64,000 bases of DNA from Diphasiastrum complanatum (GCA_029204225.1 CM055100.1:16723785-16787784); one strand, 5' to 3'; counted from the first letter of the stretch, positions 1-10,752 are shown. Notes: generated by a model from the letters alone, not told the origin. A program made the numbers and translations.

Positions 1-14
1 CAAGTTCAAACTTA

Positions 15-1355
15 TTGTTATTATCCAAGAGAAATCAATCAAGAATAAGGAGCAATCACAAAATGAAAATAGTTTCATTTATGCTCTCATGTCAACTTAT
101 GAAGAACCATTATGCTTTGAAGAGATTTTTTGTATCTCAAAAGTGGATTAAGGCAATACTAGTTGAGTGTGATGCCTTAAAGTATAGCAAAGCATGTTTT
201 CCTTGTAAACTTACATTAGATATGAAGTCAAGGAAATGGAAATGTCTTCATAATGCAGGATCTTTTGGTTTCAATAAGATCATGAATGATGTGTTCATTC
301 ATAAAGATGAAAATTGTAAGTTTTCAATCTTAAAGGCAAGTTGTAAACTTCTTATGAGAATAAGTGAAGCATCCAAAGTGGACACTTATATCCATCAGCA
401 AGTAGTTAGCCTTATTGAGATGGAAATACCTTTTGATTTCAATATCGGAAAAATCATGCCAAGTTGTGGTGATTTTTGGACTTATGTTTCTAGCATAAGT
501 AATCTTGATAATCATAGGAAGTGCATATTGAATGGTCATACTTGTTGTGATCATTATGAGACATGGAGGTCTTAGATTTTCATCAAAAAGGAGCACCATG
601 AAAAGGATCTTAAGGAGTCATCTCAAGGTTCAAATGTGCCAAGGATTGAGGAGGAGAATCCTTCTCAAGGTTCAAGTGTGCCAAGGATTGAGGAGGAGAG
701 ACCTTCTCAAATTGTGATTCCAAAAAGAAACTCAATAAATATGGTTGAGTCCATGTGGCTCACATTTCAAGGGAAAGAGGAGCATATCTCATGTGGTATA
801 CATCACATACTTACTTCTCTTATGTTATTTGATAGATCAATTTGCTTTAGTGAGATCATTGCATCTCAAAATTGGAGTAAAGCCATACTAGTTGAGTATG
901 AAGTCTCTCTTGAGAACATAGATGATGTTTTTAAAAGGTTGAAATTGATTTTAAATCAATTAGAAAGCAAATGGTTATTTCATCAAATGTATGCTCTTAA
1001 GTCATGTAAGAGCAAAAGTAATTTGTTCACTCATAGTTTGAAAATTTGTATTGAGGCAAATTGTAAACTCTTTACGAGAGTAAGTGAATCATCTTTTAAA
1101 GACACTTATCTCCATAATGAAGTATTTAGCCTCATTGGGTCTGATATTGGCATGGTAAAAAAGCATGAAAATATGATGCAAACACTTTATTATTATAGCA
1201 TGCACAGTCTTGCCAATTTGGATGAGTCTAATTCTCTAGATCGTGGTAACATGATGTTAGATCTTTGTGATCCTAATAAATCAAGAAGAAATCTTTATTT
1301 TCTCATGAAGGAGCATGCACATGAGAGCAAGCTTCAAGGTCAAGCATATACATGA
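15..1355 (+). pseudogene. Degenerate 3' pol-like reading frame of element G, with an internal duplication
   Basis: One reading frame runs from 15 to the stop before 1356 with a single in-frame TAG at 573-575. It holds two related units. Unit 1 (about 100-590) contains VSQKWIKAILVE and a later SCKLLMRISEASKVDTYIH. Unit 2 (about 830-1355) contains ASQNWSKAILVE and NCKLFTRVSESSFKDTYLH. Between them a linker repeats the pattern VPRIEEE-PSQ twice (about 630-715), like the acidic and serine-rich integrase-RT linker of copia elements. The WxKAxxxE pattern recalls the N-terminal edge of copia RT, but I see no TAFLNG, YVDD or RNase H motif. It could be a badly decayed RT or a replacement domain. The same domain follows integrase in element F. 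Confidence 0.55.
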
Positions 1356-1595
1356 ATATTGGAAGGTATCAATTTTGGAGGTGCTAGGATGGTGCAAAGC
1401 TCTCAAGCTCATCAAAGATGTCAACATCAAAGAAGCACTATCATGGATATGGTGATTTCAGGTCAACATCAAGCTCATTGGCTGATCTTCACACCTTTTG
1501 AACCAGCAAAGGCCAATTCAGCCCATGGAGTCAAGTTCAAGATCATCATGTTTTCCATCAAGCTAGATTTACCAAGCTAGATTTTTGAGGAGGAG

Positions 1596-2243
1596 TGTGA
1601 AAAATGCAAAAATAAGCTTGGTAGAGACAAAAAATCTTGTATATAGATAAACACACATATGTGGAGCCTATTCCCACGTGTGAAACTAGTGTACTTGTCA
1701 TGTACCATAATCATATATGTTGTACATATGATTTAATTCAAGTTCTAGTGGCTAAAATGGCCAAAAACTAGTTTTCTAGACATATGACACATGTCATCAA
1801 TCTATTGATTGCATGAGCCACATCCTTTGGTTAGGTGTCATATCCCATGTGTAGAGGACAGCTCACACATGTGGAATAAGCTGAAGTAGGCAAATTTTGA
1901 CTTCTAGAAGATTTCCAAGTAGATCTCCATATAGAAGGAAGATGGACCAAAAGTGCTCAAAATAGAAGGTTTTGTCCAAGTGTCAGTTTTGCATGATGAA
2001 TCATCATATGACAAAGCACCTTCACACATGTGGGATCAGAGGGATGATCAGTGTCACGAGCTCCCACTTATTAGATACATAGAGCCACATTTGGCCATAA
2101 TCATTGTGAGACACCAATCTTGGTTTTGGAAGCAATTTTGAGTGATTCTCTCCATTTGTCTACATTTGTTTTGATTGTTTTGAGGTGCTATCAATGTGTA
2201 CTTGATTTTCAGGTTGGAGTCCGTACTTAGACAGAGTTTCACA
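1596..2243 (+). repeat. 3' LTR of element G
   Basis: The segment begins TGTGAAAAAT directly after the purine tract and ends TTTCACA, giving a 7-bp terminal inverted repeat. It contains several CACATGTGG-like motifs (for example near 1653, 1870 and 2023), which also occur in the element F LTRs. The 3' boundary rests on the inverted repeat alone because the partner LTR is outside the window. Confidence 0.6.
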
Positions 2244-2412
2244 CGTGGGAAACTAGAAAGGATACCTACCTTCAATTAATGATTGTTCTTGTTAGGATTT
2301 TGTGTCTAGAATTGATCTAGATTGATCTTAATCTCAAGTAGATTGATAGATCGGGTAATCTGACAACCAATCCCTCTTGAGGATCAGATTAGGATCCACT
2401 CTTGGTCCTTTT

Positions 2413-3146
2413 TGTACTTTTTGCACACCCTCCGCCTGTCAAGAAGGGTTAGAATACAAGATAGGTTCCTAACTATGTTTACTTGCTAGTTTAGATGCTA
2501 TTCTAACTCTACTTTAACACTAACCCACCTTAACACTACTTCAATTAACTCTAAACACAAGCATTCATCATGATTGGGGGTGAAAGAGGAAGAGAAGAAG
2601 AGAAAGAGAGAGGGGTGAGATGGAGGTTGGCTCAAATGCTCAATGTGCATGCTAATGGAAATGACATCACTAATCAAAACAAGAACAATGAAATGGAAAA
2701 CAAGTAGAAAACACAACAATAGCGTTAGCATGAGGGATTAGCAAATGAGGATGCTTTGGCTCTCAAAAATAATAGAGTCTCCTCTCACTAAGCATGGGAA
2801 ATGGTTACAAATGGTGTGTTTTTATATCTTTGGGGTGGCCCTTTCCTATTGGCTACTTGCAAGAAGGTGGCATTGAAATCCACACCCATCACAAGAAGCA
2901 CAAACTAATCTATGGTGTAGGAAGAAACACACCGACTTGTGACTATTTTACAAAACTCAGAAACTTGGTTTAGCTTAAAATTTGGCCTCTAAATATTATT
3001 TTAATTACATGGCCCAAAGTCAAGTTTATTCCAAAATAATTATTTACAAGTGCTCATTGGGCCATGGGCTTAGTATGCCACAACCCTTGCAACTTATTTT
3101 TATTTTTTCAACCCATTTATTTATTTACATGGAAATACCCCTAACA
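2413..3146 (-). repeat. LTR beside family-U copy 1
   Basis: This segment is clearly related over its whole length to 62232-63099. Shared blocks include CGCCTGTCAAGAAGGGTTAG (2433 onward), GATGGAGGTTGGCTCAAATG (2618 onward) and the GGGCCATGGGC block near 3058. On the + strand it runs TGT...AACA. A minus-strand TATA-like box (GATATAAAAA, about 2820-2830) suggests transcription in the same direction as the family-U gene, which ends just past the right edge. A 20-bp GA-rich run here corresponds to a long (GA)n array in the other copy. I see no good polypurine tract at the gene/LTR junction. Confidence 0.65.
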
Positions 3147-3549
3147 GGGCCTCTGACCTGAAGTAGTGTCGGTCCCTCGGCACTATGGTGCTTAGTAGGC
3201 ACTCCGTCTCGCGCTTCGTTGGTGAATCATGTAGCCGATCACTTCTTCCATGAAATCTAGGCGTTTAATGTTTGTCGTATCCTTGGAGGGGAAGAAGGAC
3301 TTGTGGACACCAAGTAGCCAACTTTGGTTGACCAATGTTTGAAAATGGCTTGTCCAGGGATGGCCTATGAAGGTCGCTCGATAATATACATGAGCCACTG
3401 GCAGTTGATCTTCCACTTTCTGTGATGCCAGGGCTAAGTTCGGATCAAAACAGATACCTCGTCCCACTTTGTTGGTATGCCCATCAAATGTGCAAGGTCG
3501 CGTGCAAATATTGATGTTGCACTGACCGTAGGATTGGGGCACTTAAAAT
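3147..3549 (-). pseudogene. Family-U protein, copy 1, C-terminal part
   Basis: The minus-strand frame (best at 3192-3542) matches the end of copy 3 near 63.1-63.5 kb. Shared strings include KVEDQLPVAHVYYRATF, GVHKSFF, a block like FMEEVIGYMIHQR, and upstream CPNPTVSA against CPDPTVRA. The frame breaks near 3190 and the terminal RDRHYF block lies in another frame. The upstream part of the same gene is found beyond 6073, because a composite copia insertion (3550-6073) splits it. The function is unknown to me. The decayed frame means it is not functional as it stands. Confidence 0.6.
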
Positions 3550-3910
3550 TGTTGGATTTCAATGCTCAGGACCAAAATCATTGTAATGAGCATCCCAAAA
3601 AATACAACCAAAGTCGACTCCATCGACTTTGAAGTCACCAAAGTCCGAAGTCCGACTTCATCAACTTTGACTTCTCCATATATATAATCAAACGTTAACC
3701 TCCGAAGTGTCCGACATCGACTTCCTGTGTATACTCATATGATATATAACAACACGCTTACTTGCAATCAAAGTCATCGACTTCTCATGTATATACATAT
3801 GTTCATATGTCCAAAATTGACTTGCTTGACATTGACGTACTCGACATTGACTTTTCAAACACTAACTCCATCAACCGACTTCATCGACATGTCCGACTTC
3901 ATCGACTTAC
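3550..3910 (+). repeat. Truncated left LTR of element A
   Basis: It begins TGTTGGATTTCAATGC and matches the right copy (5272 onward) until about 3910, then diverges. The shared part is crowded with variants of TCGACTT and GTCCGACTTC and includes a TATATATAA run (about 3678). Confidence 0.75.
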
Positions 3911-4001
3911 AGACTTAGTTCATACCTCCAAGGGCTTACTAAACCTTGTACATAGCGACATTTGTGGCTCGATGCAGACTGATTCGACAGCGGGAGATCT
4001 T
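3911..4001 (+). pseudogene. Copia integrase fragment
   Basis: A short + strand frame reads LLNLVHSDICGSMQTDS. This matches the conserved copia stretch between the GAG-pre-integrase domain and the integrase core (LVHSDxCGPM). It is cut off by the element B LTR at 4002. It is too short to assign to element A or B. Confidence 0.6.
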
Positions 4002-4365
4002 TGTGAAAGATTCAACTAGTTTCATCACATTTTGCTATATTTTCATATTTGGCATATTGAGGCCAAAACTTGTTTTAGACTTAGAGGTTGACTTTTCAAA
4101 GTTCATTAGCCTAAATTTCATTTGAATAAACACTTTTTGAAAGTGTGGGAAAGTTAGAATAAGAGTTAGAGTAGATTCAAATTTGAATAGTTGAGTACAT
4201 TGAATCTAGACCCAAAATTAGTAGGGTTAGCATTTTGGAGGGAAAGCCAAGTGGCCAAATAGGGTTTGGACCTGTTATAAAAGGATGTAACTCGTGGAGG
4301 TATTTCTCTTTCTAACCAAAGATCATTCAAGTAGATTGAATCTTAAGGATCTGAAATCTTTCACA
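4002..4365 (+). repeat. 5' LTR of element B
   Basis: This 364-bp segment begins TGTGAAAGAT and ends ATCTTTCACA, a perfect 10-bp terminal inverted repeat. A TATA-like ATAAAAGG lies near 4277. A tRNA primer-binding site follows directly. Confidence 0.8.
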
Positions 4366-4377
4366 TGGTATCAAAGC
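4366..4377 (+). other. Primer-binding site of element B
   Basis: TGGTATCAAAGC directly follows the LTR end CACA. It is one mismatch from the common copia site TGGTATCAGAGC, complementary to the 3' end of initiator-Met tRNA. Confidence 0.8.
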
Positions 4378-4962
4378 TTGTGTTTCAGGTTATGAAGGAG
4401 GAAATCAGATCTATCAATGATTTGGTGAAGATATCAAGTCTAGAGCATGCTAGAGAGGATTCTACAACAAAATCAGATTTTTTGCTTTTGTAGATTGGAT
4501 CTTTTGTAGATCAAAACACTAAATAGGTCAATATACTTGATCAATTTCGATTTTTGAATTCACATACTGGATTTGGCCGATTTTTGGATCATTGGATCAG
4601 CCTAAGTGGGCTAATAGATTGCATATCAAATTTTCAGCATTTGCATGTAGATTTGGAATAGTCAATTTTTTGTGATTTTGTCAAAACCCTAATTTTGATT
4701 GGATCTCTAGATAGTGAGGTTGCTGGACTTCGTTTGAGTGTGTTTCAATATTAGGAAGTGGCAAAAGTCATTAGATTGAGGATAGATCATAGGTTGTTCA
4801 AGATTCCATGATTCTATGTGTTGATTTGCTTGATAAGTGCTAGAAGAGAATTTGTGAGATAGTTTCAAATCTTAGTGATTTCTTTTGAAAGCATTTGTTG
4901 TTGTTCAAAGGAGTGCTTTGTGCATTGAAACAAGTTGAGAGAGAAGATCAGCTCTTTGCTAC

Positions 4963-5263
4963 ATGGCAACCTCAATTGGAGTCATGTTGGAAGCCAATGA
5001 TAGGCTTACTTCAACTAGCTATTCATTGTGGAAAGTGAGGATGGAGTCACTTCTTGAGATGAGTGATGTTTTGGATATTGCTGTAGGTTTGGAGGAGAGA
5101 CCAGCAACACAACAAGATCAAATGAGGTATGACAAGAGGGCCAAGAAGGCAGGACAAATTTCATGGCAACAGATTACTTCATGAAGGCTCTATCGAAGAT
5201 GAAACATCTCAGATTTAATGATATGTTAAATTTGAAGATCAAAGTTTTTCAAGATCCACATTA
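4963..5263 (+). pseudogene. Element B gag start joined to the RNase H terminus
   Basis: The frame at 4963-5184 starts MATSIGVMLEANDRL and contains YSLWKVRMESLL, as in copia gag N-termini (the same pattern occurs in element F). From about 5166 another frame reads ATDYFMKALSKMKHLRFNDM, the typical end of copia RNase H (ADxFTKALSKxKHxxF), and stops at 5263 just before a purine tract. Everything between (zinc knuckle, protease, integrase, RT) is gone, so an internal deletion joins the two ends of a copia polyprotein. Confidence 0.75.
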
Positions 5264-5271
5264 AGGGGGAG

Positions 5272-6073
5272 TGTTGGATTTCAATGCTCAGGAACAAATC
5301 CATTGAGTAATGAGCATCCTGAAAAATACAGCCGAAGTCGACTCCATCGACTTTAAAGTCACCGAAGTCCGACTTCATCAACTTTGACTTCTCTATATAT
5401 ATAATCAAACGTTAACCTCCGAAGTGTCCGACATCGAAGTCATCGACATCGACTTCCTGTGTATACTCATCTGATATATATACAACATCGACTTACCCGA
5501 CATTGAAGTCATCGACTTCTCATATATATATATACATATGTTCATATGTCCAAAATTGACTTGCTCGACATCGACTTTTCAAACATTAACTCCATCAACC
5601 GGCTTCTTTGACATGTCTGACTTTGTTGACTTAACCGAATTTGTCATCAACTTTTGTCGACTCTTTCCATCAGGGGAAGAAAAAAAATTGATCCAAATAA
5701 ACTGTCAGAAGTCTTTACGGTAGTTCACCTACTATTGTACATACAGTTATTGATCTAAGGCGGTTGTAATAAATACTAAATGGATATTTAGCAAACAAAT
5801 ATTTTACAAGTAGATTTTTTCTGTAATCAACTATAATAGCATTATCAGTAGTTGAGTTAACTAACGAATCAATCTTCTTTCAAGTAGAGTTTCTGTAGCC
5901 AGCGTTATCATGCTTAGCAAACAAGCTGAAGTTATCACTTCAAGCTATTGTACTCATTGCTGATATTAATCAGAGGGCCATTTCTGTCTCACTATTGTAT
6001 TGTTCATTTGATCTTATCTGAATTATTCATTCTAATTTTTCTTGCTGCTAATTGTGGTGCTTCCGATCCTACA
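5272..6073 (+). repeat. 3' LTR of element A
   Basis: A purine tract (AAGGGGGAG) precedes TGTTGGATTTC at 5272, the expected 3' LTR junction. The segment carries the same TCGAC-rich block as the left copy. I place the right end at 6073 (TCCTACA), where similarity to family U begins again. That end is an inference. Confidence 0.7.
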
Positions 6074-7990
6074 CCCATGCTCGCTCAAACTTCTGTTGCC
6101 AGTCATCCTCTCGATTTCCGGTAGAGATAGACATTGGAAAACTGGACGAGAGCCCTTTGGGCATCTGCGTTCGTGCTCCACGTGAATCTTCGGCTAGTTC
6201 CTCGTTGATAAGGTAATCTTTTCCAAGGGTGTATCACACTCTGCCCATTTAGATTTGTGTGGATATGGAATGAAGTGTAGGTTAACCCACAACTGCGTGG
6301 GGCTGGCCACATAGATTCCAATGGTCATTGGATTTTGTTCAAAATGCTTTTGACGCCAATCTGGCCGGGGAGCCAATGCTGGTAGGTTGGCGAGCTTATT
6401 CCCCTTGATGTCTTTGATGGAGAATGATAATTTCTAGCCAACGCGTGAGGACTTGTGTGGGTGTTGGACTATATAAGCATTGATGTTGTCCTCCACCGTC
6501 CTTGGCTTGCGAAATGCTCGACTGATATAAATGGTGTGGGAGCCTTGTGATGTGGAGGCTTGTTGTTCTGATTGGCTTTGGGTTGGTGCTACATCTTGGC
6601 TATTGTCTGGGCCTTGATCGTGGCCGCGCTCTTGAAATTTAGCCCCCATGGCTTCTTTACCCTTGTCTTGGCTTTGACTTGCCTATGTAGCTTCATAGGT
6701 TGGTGGCATTGGAATTACCACTGGGGCTATCTGCGGTTTTGTTCCATGTGCTTTTGGCAGGCCTTGAGGGCTCCTTTTGCTTGTGTAAGTTCTTGAAGGG
6801 CACTTGCATGATACACGTCAAAATTGGCTTGGTAATCATATAGTGTGGCTTGGTACACACTTTTACCTGTTGCATAAATAGGTCTGGTCCATCTCTGCTT
6901 GGCTGAGAGGATGATTGACATGGATAAGTTGGGCCAGCCAGGCTGTCTTCTCTACTTATAATTCTTGTACCTTCACTCCTAGGCGTGTCTTTTCTGTTTC
7001 AAGCACTAAAAGCTGTGCCTAGAGCGGGGTGATTCGTTGTGCTACTTTAGTCTGGATCTCTTGGACCTTGGTAGAAGCGTCTGTGGCAGTTTTGAAGAGA
7101 CTCTGGATATATGTATGGAGGTCGTCTTCTGTCTGCTTTAGTTTCAACACTTGATCCTTTTCGGCTTCTTCATGTTGTAAAGCCACTTGCAATTCTTGCT
7201 GGAGCTGGGTGATGTCAACTCGCAGCTGTGTATTATTTGTGGCCAGTTGCACCAGCCTATCGTTCAAAGATGATTTGGCTGCTACCAGATCCTGGAGATG
7301 ACTTTTCAAGACCTTATACGCTGTTGTGACATCAATTGGAATGGTTGGGAGGGTGCTGCTACTTGGGGCTTATTGAGATGCGGCCCATACAACTTGTGCG
7401 TTGCTTCCATCATCTTCCACAAGATCTTCAATTTCAGTCATATCATCTAGTGCCGTGGGGTCAGCACGCAGAGGCAATTGCACGTACTCTATTTGCACAA
7501 ATGCATCATCGGACAACGGTTTGTAACCCTCGGCAAGCTGATGAGATGGATTTGGGGGTGGTGTGAGAGGAGTGACGGCGGTAGGGAGAGGTGTGAGGAT
7601 GGATTGCTCAAAGGATGGGATGATGGGAACGGAGGGGAACTGGAGAGTGGTGTCAAGGATGGAAGGAGAGTTAGGAGGTGTGAGTTGAAGGATGTTCATC
7701 CAATTGAGGGTGTCGGCAGATAATTGTGAATCGAGAGGATCGATATGGAGAAGTGGGGTGGAAGTGGATGCAGGAGGTATGGAAGAATCGATGGTGATGG
7801 TGGGTGTGGAAGAAGCGAGAACGGCGACAGAAGGTGGAGGGATTGGAGCGATAGAAATCGAAGTGGTGATAGTAGTGGATGGTTGAACAGAAGCAGAAGC
7901 AGAAGCATTGGCTGTGAAAGAAGTAGAGCATGGTGCGGTGCATTGTCGAGTGGTTGGATGACTAGCGGAGGTAGAGGCAGTGCCACACAT
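6074..7990 (-). pseudogene. Family-U protein, copy 1, N-terminal and central part
   Basis: Read on the minus strand from an ATG at 7990, with a stop codon immediately upstream. About 200 residues are rich in Ser, Thr and Pro, ending with an acidic stretch (DDMTEIEDLVEDD). After one in-frame stop (about 7370), a coiled coil follows in the same frame (7309-7019; NTQLRVDITQLQQELQVALQ), continuing past another stop. A Gln/Ser-rich linker comes next (6649-6540). The conserved region contains SRAFRKPRTVEDNINAYIV, RPDWRQKHFEQNP and HKSKWAECDTPLEKITL. It breaks at 6073, where element A/B sits, and continues at 3549. I do not recognise the family. It carries frameshifts and stops, so it is a pseudogene here, and copies at 58.8-60.1 and 63.1-64.0 kb support the design. 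Confidence 0.65.
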
Positions 7991-9236
7991 TCATTTGCTG
8001 TGTCCAGTGAGTCAGTAACAGTTGGATGAGTGGAGGTAGATGCAATAGAAGGTGGAAAAAGTTAACATGGAACATGATGGTTGAGAGAATGTCAGTGCGT
8101 TTGAAATCCCAAATTGTTTGTTAAAAAAGGATGCAGGCAAAATTGCAAATAAGAGGCCTGGCGGCTATTCGGTTATGCGAGTTGGGTTTTATGGCTTGAT
8201 GTAATTTAGTGAGAGTAAAGGTGTGCCAATCATAGGGCACCACCAATGGGTTAGGAAAATCCTAGTAGGATTCCACAATTTGGCTGAGAAGGGTGGATAG
8301 AATGCGCTCCTTGTGCAAACTCGAGACAACTAGAAAATTATTCAACAAATGAGCAACGACTTGAATGATTATTGATAGCCTCTATCGGATAACTTGTCGT
8401 GCTATACCAATCTAGATTTGCTAGATATGTGCAGTATTTATGTCGTTCCCCAAGGAGAGAGCACTTAAAAGTTGTTTAATTGGTATAGTCCTGACTTATT
8501 TCGAATGAAATGGAGTCGAGAGTTAATCTTGTTGTCAACAGACATCTTATAAGTAACCAATATTACTTTTTGGTATAGGTGTATGTTGATAATGAATTCC
8601 AAACAACAATATTCCTCTATCAAACTGAATGAAAAGCATTCTATAAGTGAAATGTTATCAGAGTAGTTTGAATGAATTACACCTTGACTGATTAAGTTGT
8701 CAGCAAGGACTTGTGTTACGTTCGATGCATATGTGTACGAACAGACAAAAAGCGAATATTATTCTTAAACAAATGTGTTCTAGATAAAAGTCCTCAACAA
8801 CTAAAGTCCAATCACAGTTAAATAACTCAAGTAGTTCACGAATATGTTAGAAACATTTATCTTCATCTCAAACACGAATACAAATCAATAACTCAATCCC
8901 TCATGCAGGGACTAGCATTTCACATACATACATACATACTTCTCTATCAGTGACTGTGGAAAAACTGCACCAAGGGATATTTTACTCGGGTGCCGAACAC
9001 AAAATACTTGCGCAAACGAGTAAGTTAGTTTAAAGACAATTCTTTAATCTAGCTTTACGGAAACACAGCAAACGACTGTAATGAACTATTGTATTGTCTG
9101 ACCAAAGAATGATTTAAGTAATGCATACAAGATTGCTAGTAGATTTGAAATCACTCACATTCAGCAGTGCGGAGAACAAAGATTAAAGGAAATAACTTTA
9201 GACGCTCTATTCACTTCTTCAATCTCACAATACAAG
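7991..9236. other. No gene seen; probable decayed repeat
   Basis: No convincing coding frame or LTR boundary was found. By position this should be the upstream part of the element carrying family-U copy 1, but I could not find a second copy of the 2413-3146 LTR here. Confidence 0.4.
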
Positions 9237-9250
9237 AACACACACACACA

Positions 9251-9341
<91 letters not shown>
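9237..9341. repeat. (CA)n/(CT)n compound microsatellite
   Basis: A short CA run (9237-9252) passes into an uninterrupted CT run up to 9341. The apparent SLSLSL and RERERE open frames across it are artefacts. Confidence 0.98.
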
Positions 9342-9345
<4 letters not shown>

Positions 9346-10258
9346 GTGTGATAATGAGATGTGTCTTCTTTTATAGCCTACGGAGCAAGCAAACACACCA
9401 CTTGAAATTCCTAGTGTGTCGTTCCATTTACAAATTCTAGTTATTTTTTTTTTTGGGCTTGGTTGATTATTTTTTGATTATGAAAATAAATGGCAAATGT
9501 AATAGCTGGACTTGTTTGGAGGATGACAACCATGTGTCACCACACACTTATGATAGTATGGTGGTGACCTCCCATAAGCAGAGTCAAGATTAAACTCATC
9601 CAACTGTAAGACTTAAAAGAGTAAACGTAAACATTAATGTGAATTCTTTAATGAACTTGAAAAAGCTGATGTAAATAGCCTTGAATGAAGAACCAAGTCA
9701 TCATCAAATGTGATTGCTATCAATTTATCCATAAGTAAATATAGAAACACTGAAGAAAGTTTGAGTGTTGAAAATTTAATAGAATTTCTTTGTTTTTAGT
9801 GGCAAATAAAAACAATATCATGACAAAAGGTTATGTGACCTCAAGTTCATGTTGAAAATCTAGAGGCTCTTTTGATTTTACCAACAAAATCACGGAGTAA
9901 ATAAAGGCTATGAATATGAATATCATTTTGACAAAAACCTTACATGTCAAATGTCTATTATTTGTTGGACTTAGTATTGGGTTAGGTTTATTGACTTGGC
10001 TAATAACTTTGGGCTGAAAATTAAACATAACCTATGTAGATTTTATTCCAATTTTTCAAAAAAAAAATCCTTGGCTTTGAAACTCTCTAATTTTAGCCAA
10101 TTCAATTGTCCTCAAATACTGTCAATCACTTTCTGCTGACAATCCACAATTCGACAATCTATATGCCAGAATTAGTGTTCATGAACTTTGATTGCCCCTT
10201 GATAATTGCCTTCAGTTAACTTTTTATGGTTCTTCGCATTCTCCTAGAACTGCTCAGG
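9342..10258. other. AT-rich sequence without a recognised gene
   Basis: Only short, non-conserved open frames occur. The right edge meets an antisense primer-binding site, so part of this stretch may be the decayed interior of a minus-strand element. Confidence 0.4.
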
Positions 10259-10752
10259 GCTTTGATACCATGTGTTATGTCCATGTCCAGTATGTGGGAT
10301 TCAGAATAATTCTTGACATGGATAGCCGGTCACTCCAGTGTATGTGGTTATTAGTTATGCCTCGTCATTCTGGGCTTGGCCAATAATGTAATTAATAATT
10401 ATATGAGGGCCCAAACCTATAATGGGACATAGGAGCACTTGCATGGTGTTTGACTACTATAATGCATGAATAGGAGGTCAATTGCTATTCCAGGTTGCAT
10501 GGGAACCCTAAGAGAAATATTCTCTCCTCTTGGGAGAGAATATATACTAGTGGAAACTCACCCATCTACTTATTGGATTTTCTGATCCTCGTAGCCAAGA
10601 GCCCCTCCTCTCTTGCATTCATGAAGTGGTTAGGGTATTGACTAGCCATTTCCTATTGGTTGGGTGGTTTTGCTCCACATGTGTCCTTTTGGTTGCATGC
10701 AACAGGATCTAGTCGGATCTTCACTATGCGATCCGTACAATGGTATCAGAGC
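10259..10752. repeat. LTR-like segment with primer-binding sites on both sides
   Basis: The segment 10271-10740 begins TGTGTTATGTCC. Left of it, GCTTTGATACCA (10259-10270) is the reverse complement of a tRNA-Met primer-binding site, as expected beside the 5' LTR of a minus-strand element. Right of it, TGGTATCAGAGC (10741-10752) is the canonical site for a plus-strand element. A TATATA motif lies near 10543. Each boundary is good by itself, and having both around one LTR is unusual. Confidence 0.65.

Larger units (their letters stand above)
1..2243 (+). mobile_element. Copia-type LTR retrotransposon G, 3' part only
   Basis: This is the downstream end of an LTR retrotransposon whose 5' part lies outside the window. 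It holds a degenerate reading frame (15-1355), then a purine-rich tract ending GAGGAGGAG just before 1596, then an LTR (1596-2243) beginning TGTGAAA and ending TTTCACA. The order coding, polypurine tract, LTR shows a + strand element. Its coding region resembles the 3' coding part of element F (minus strand, about 45.7-46.7 kb), so I place both in one copia lineage. That assignment is an inference from short similarities. Confidence 0.75.
3550..6073 (+). mobile_element. Composite copia insertion (elements A and B) splitting family-U copy 1
   Basis: The segment is bounded by two copies of the same LTR beginning TGTTGGATTTCAATGC (3550 and 5272). The left copy stops matching near 3910. Between them lie an integrase fragment, a different LTR (4002-4365), its primer-binding site, a gag start and the last codons of an RNase H domain followed by a purine tract. 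This is at least two copia elements merged by deletion or nested insertion. The flanking 5 bp do not match, so no target duplication is visible, which fits later rearrangement. Confidence 0.7.

Noticed and set aside
7478-8029. Plus-strand Gly/Arg/Glu-rich frames
   Set aside because: They are the reverse of the Ser/Thr/Pro-rich minus frame, which continues in one frame into a coiled coil with matches elsewhere.
9167-9396. Open frames with long SLSLSL or RERERE runs (also at 14.3, 31.7, 40.1, 60.1 and 61.9 kb)
   Set aside because: They are translations of (GA/CT)n microsatellites, which lack stops in several frames.
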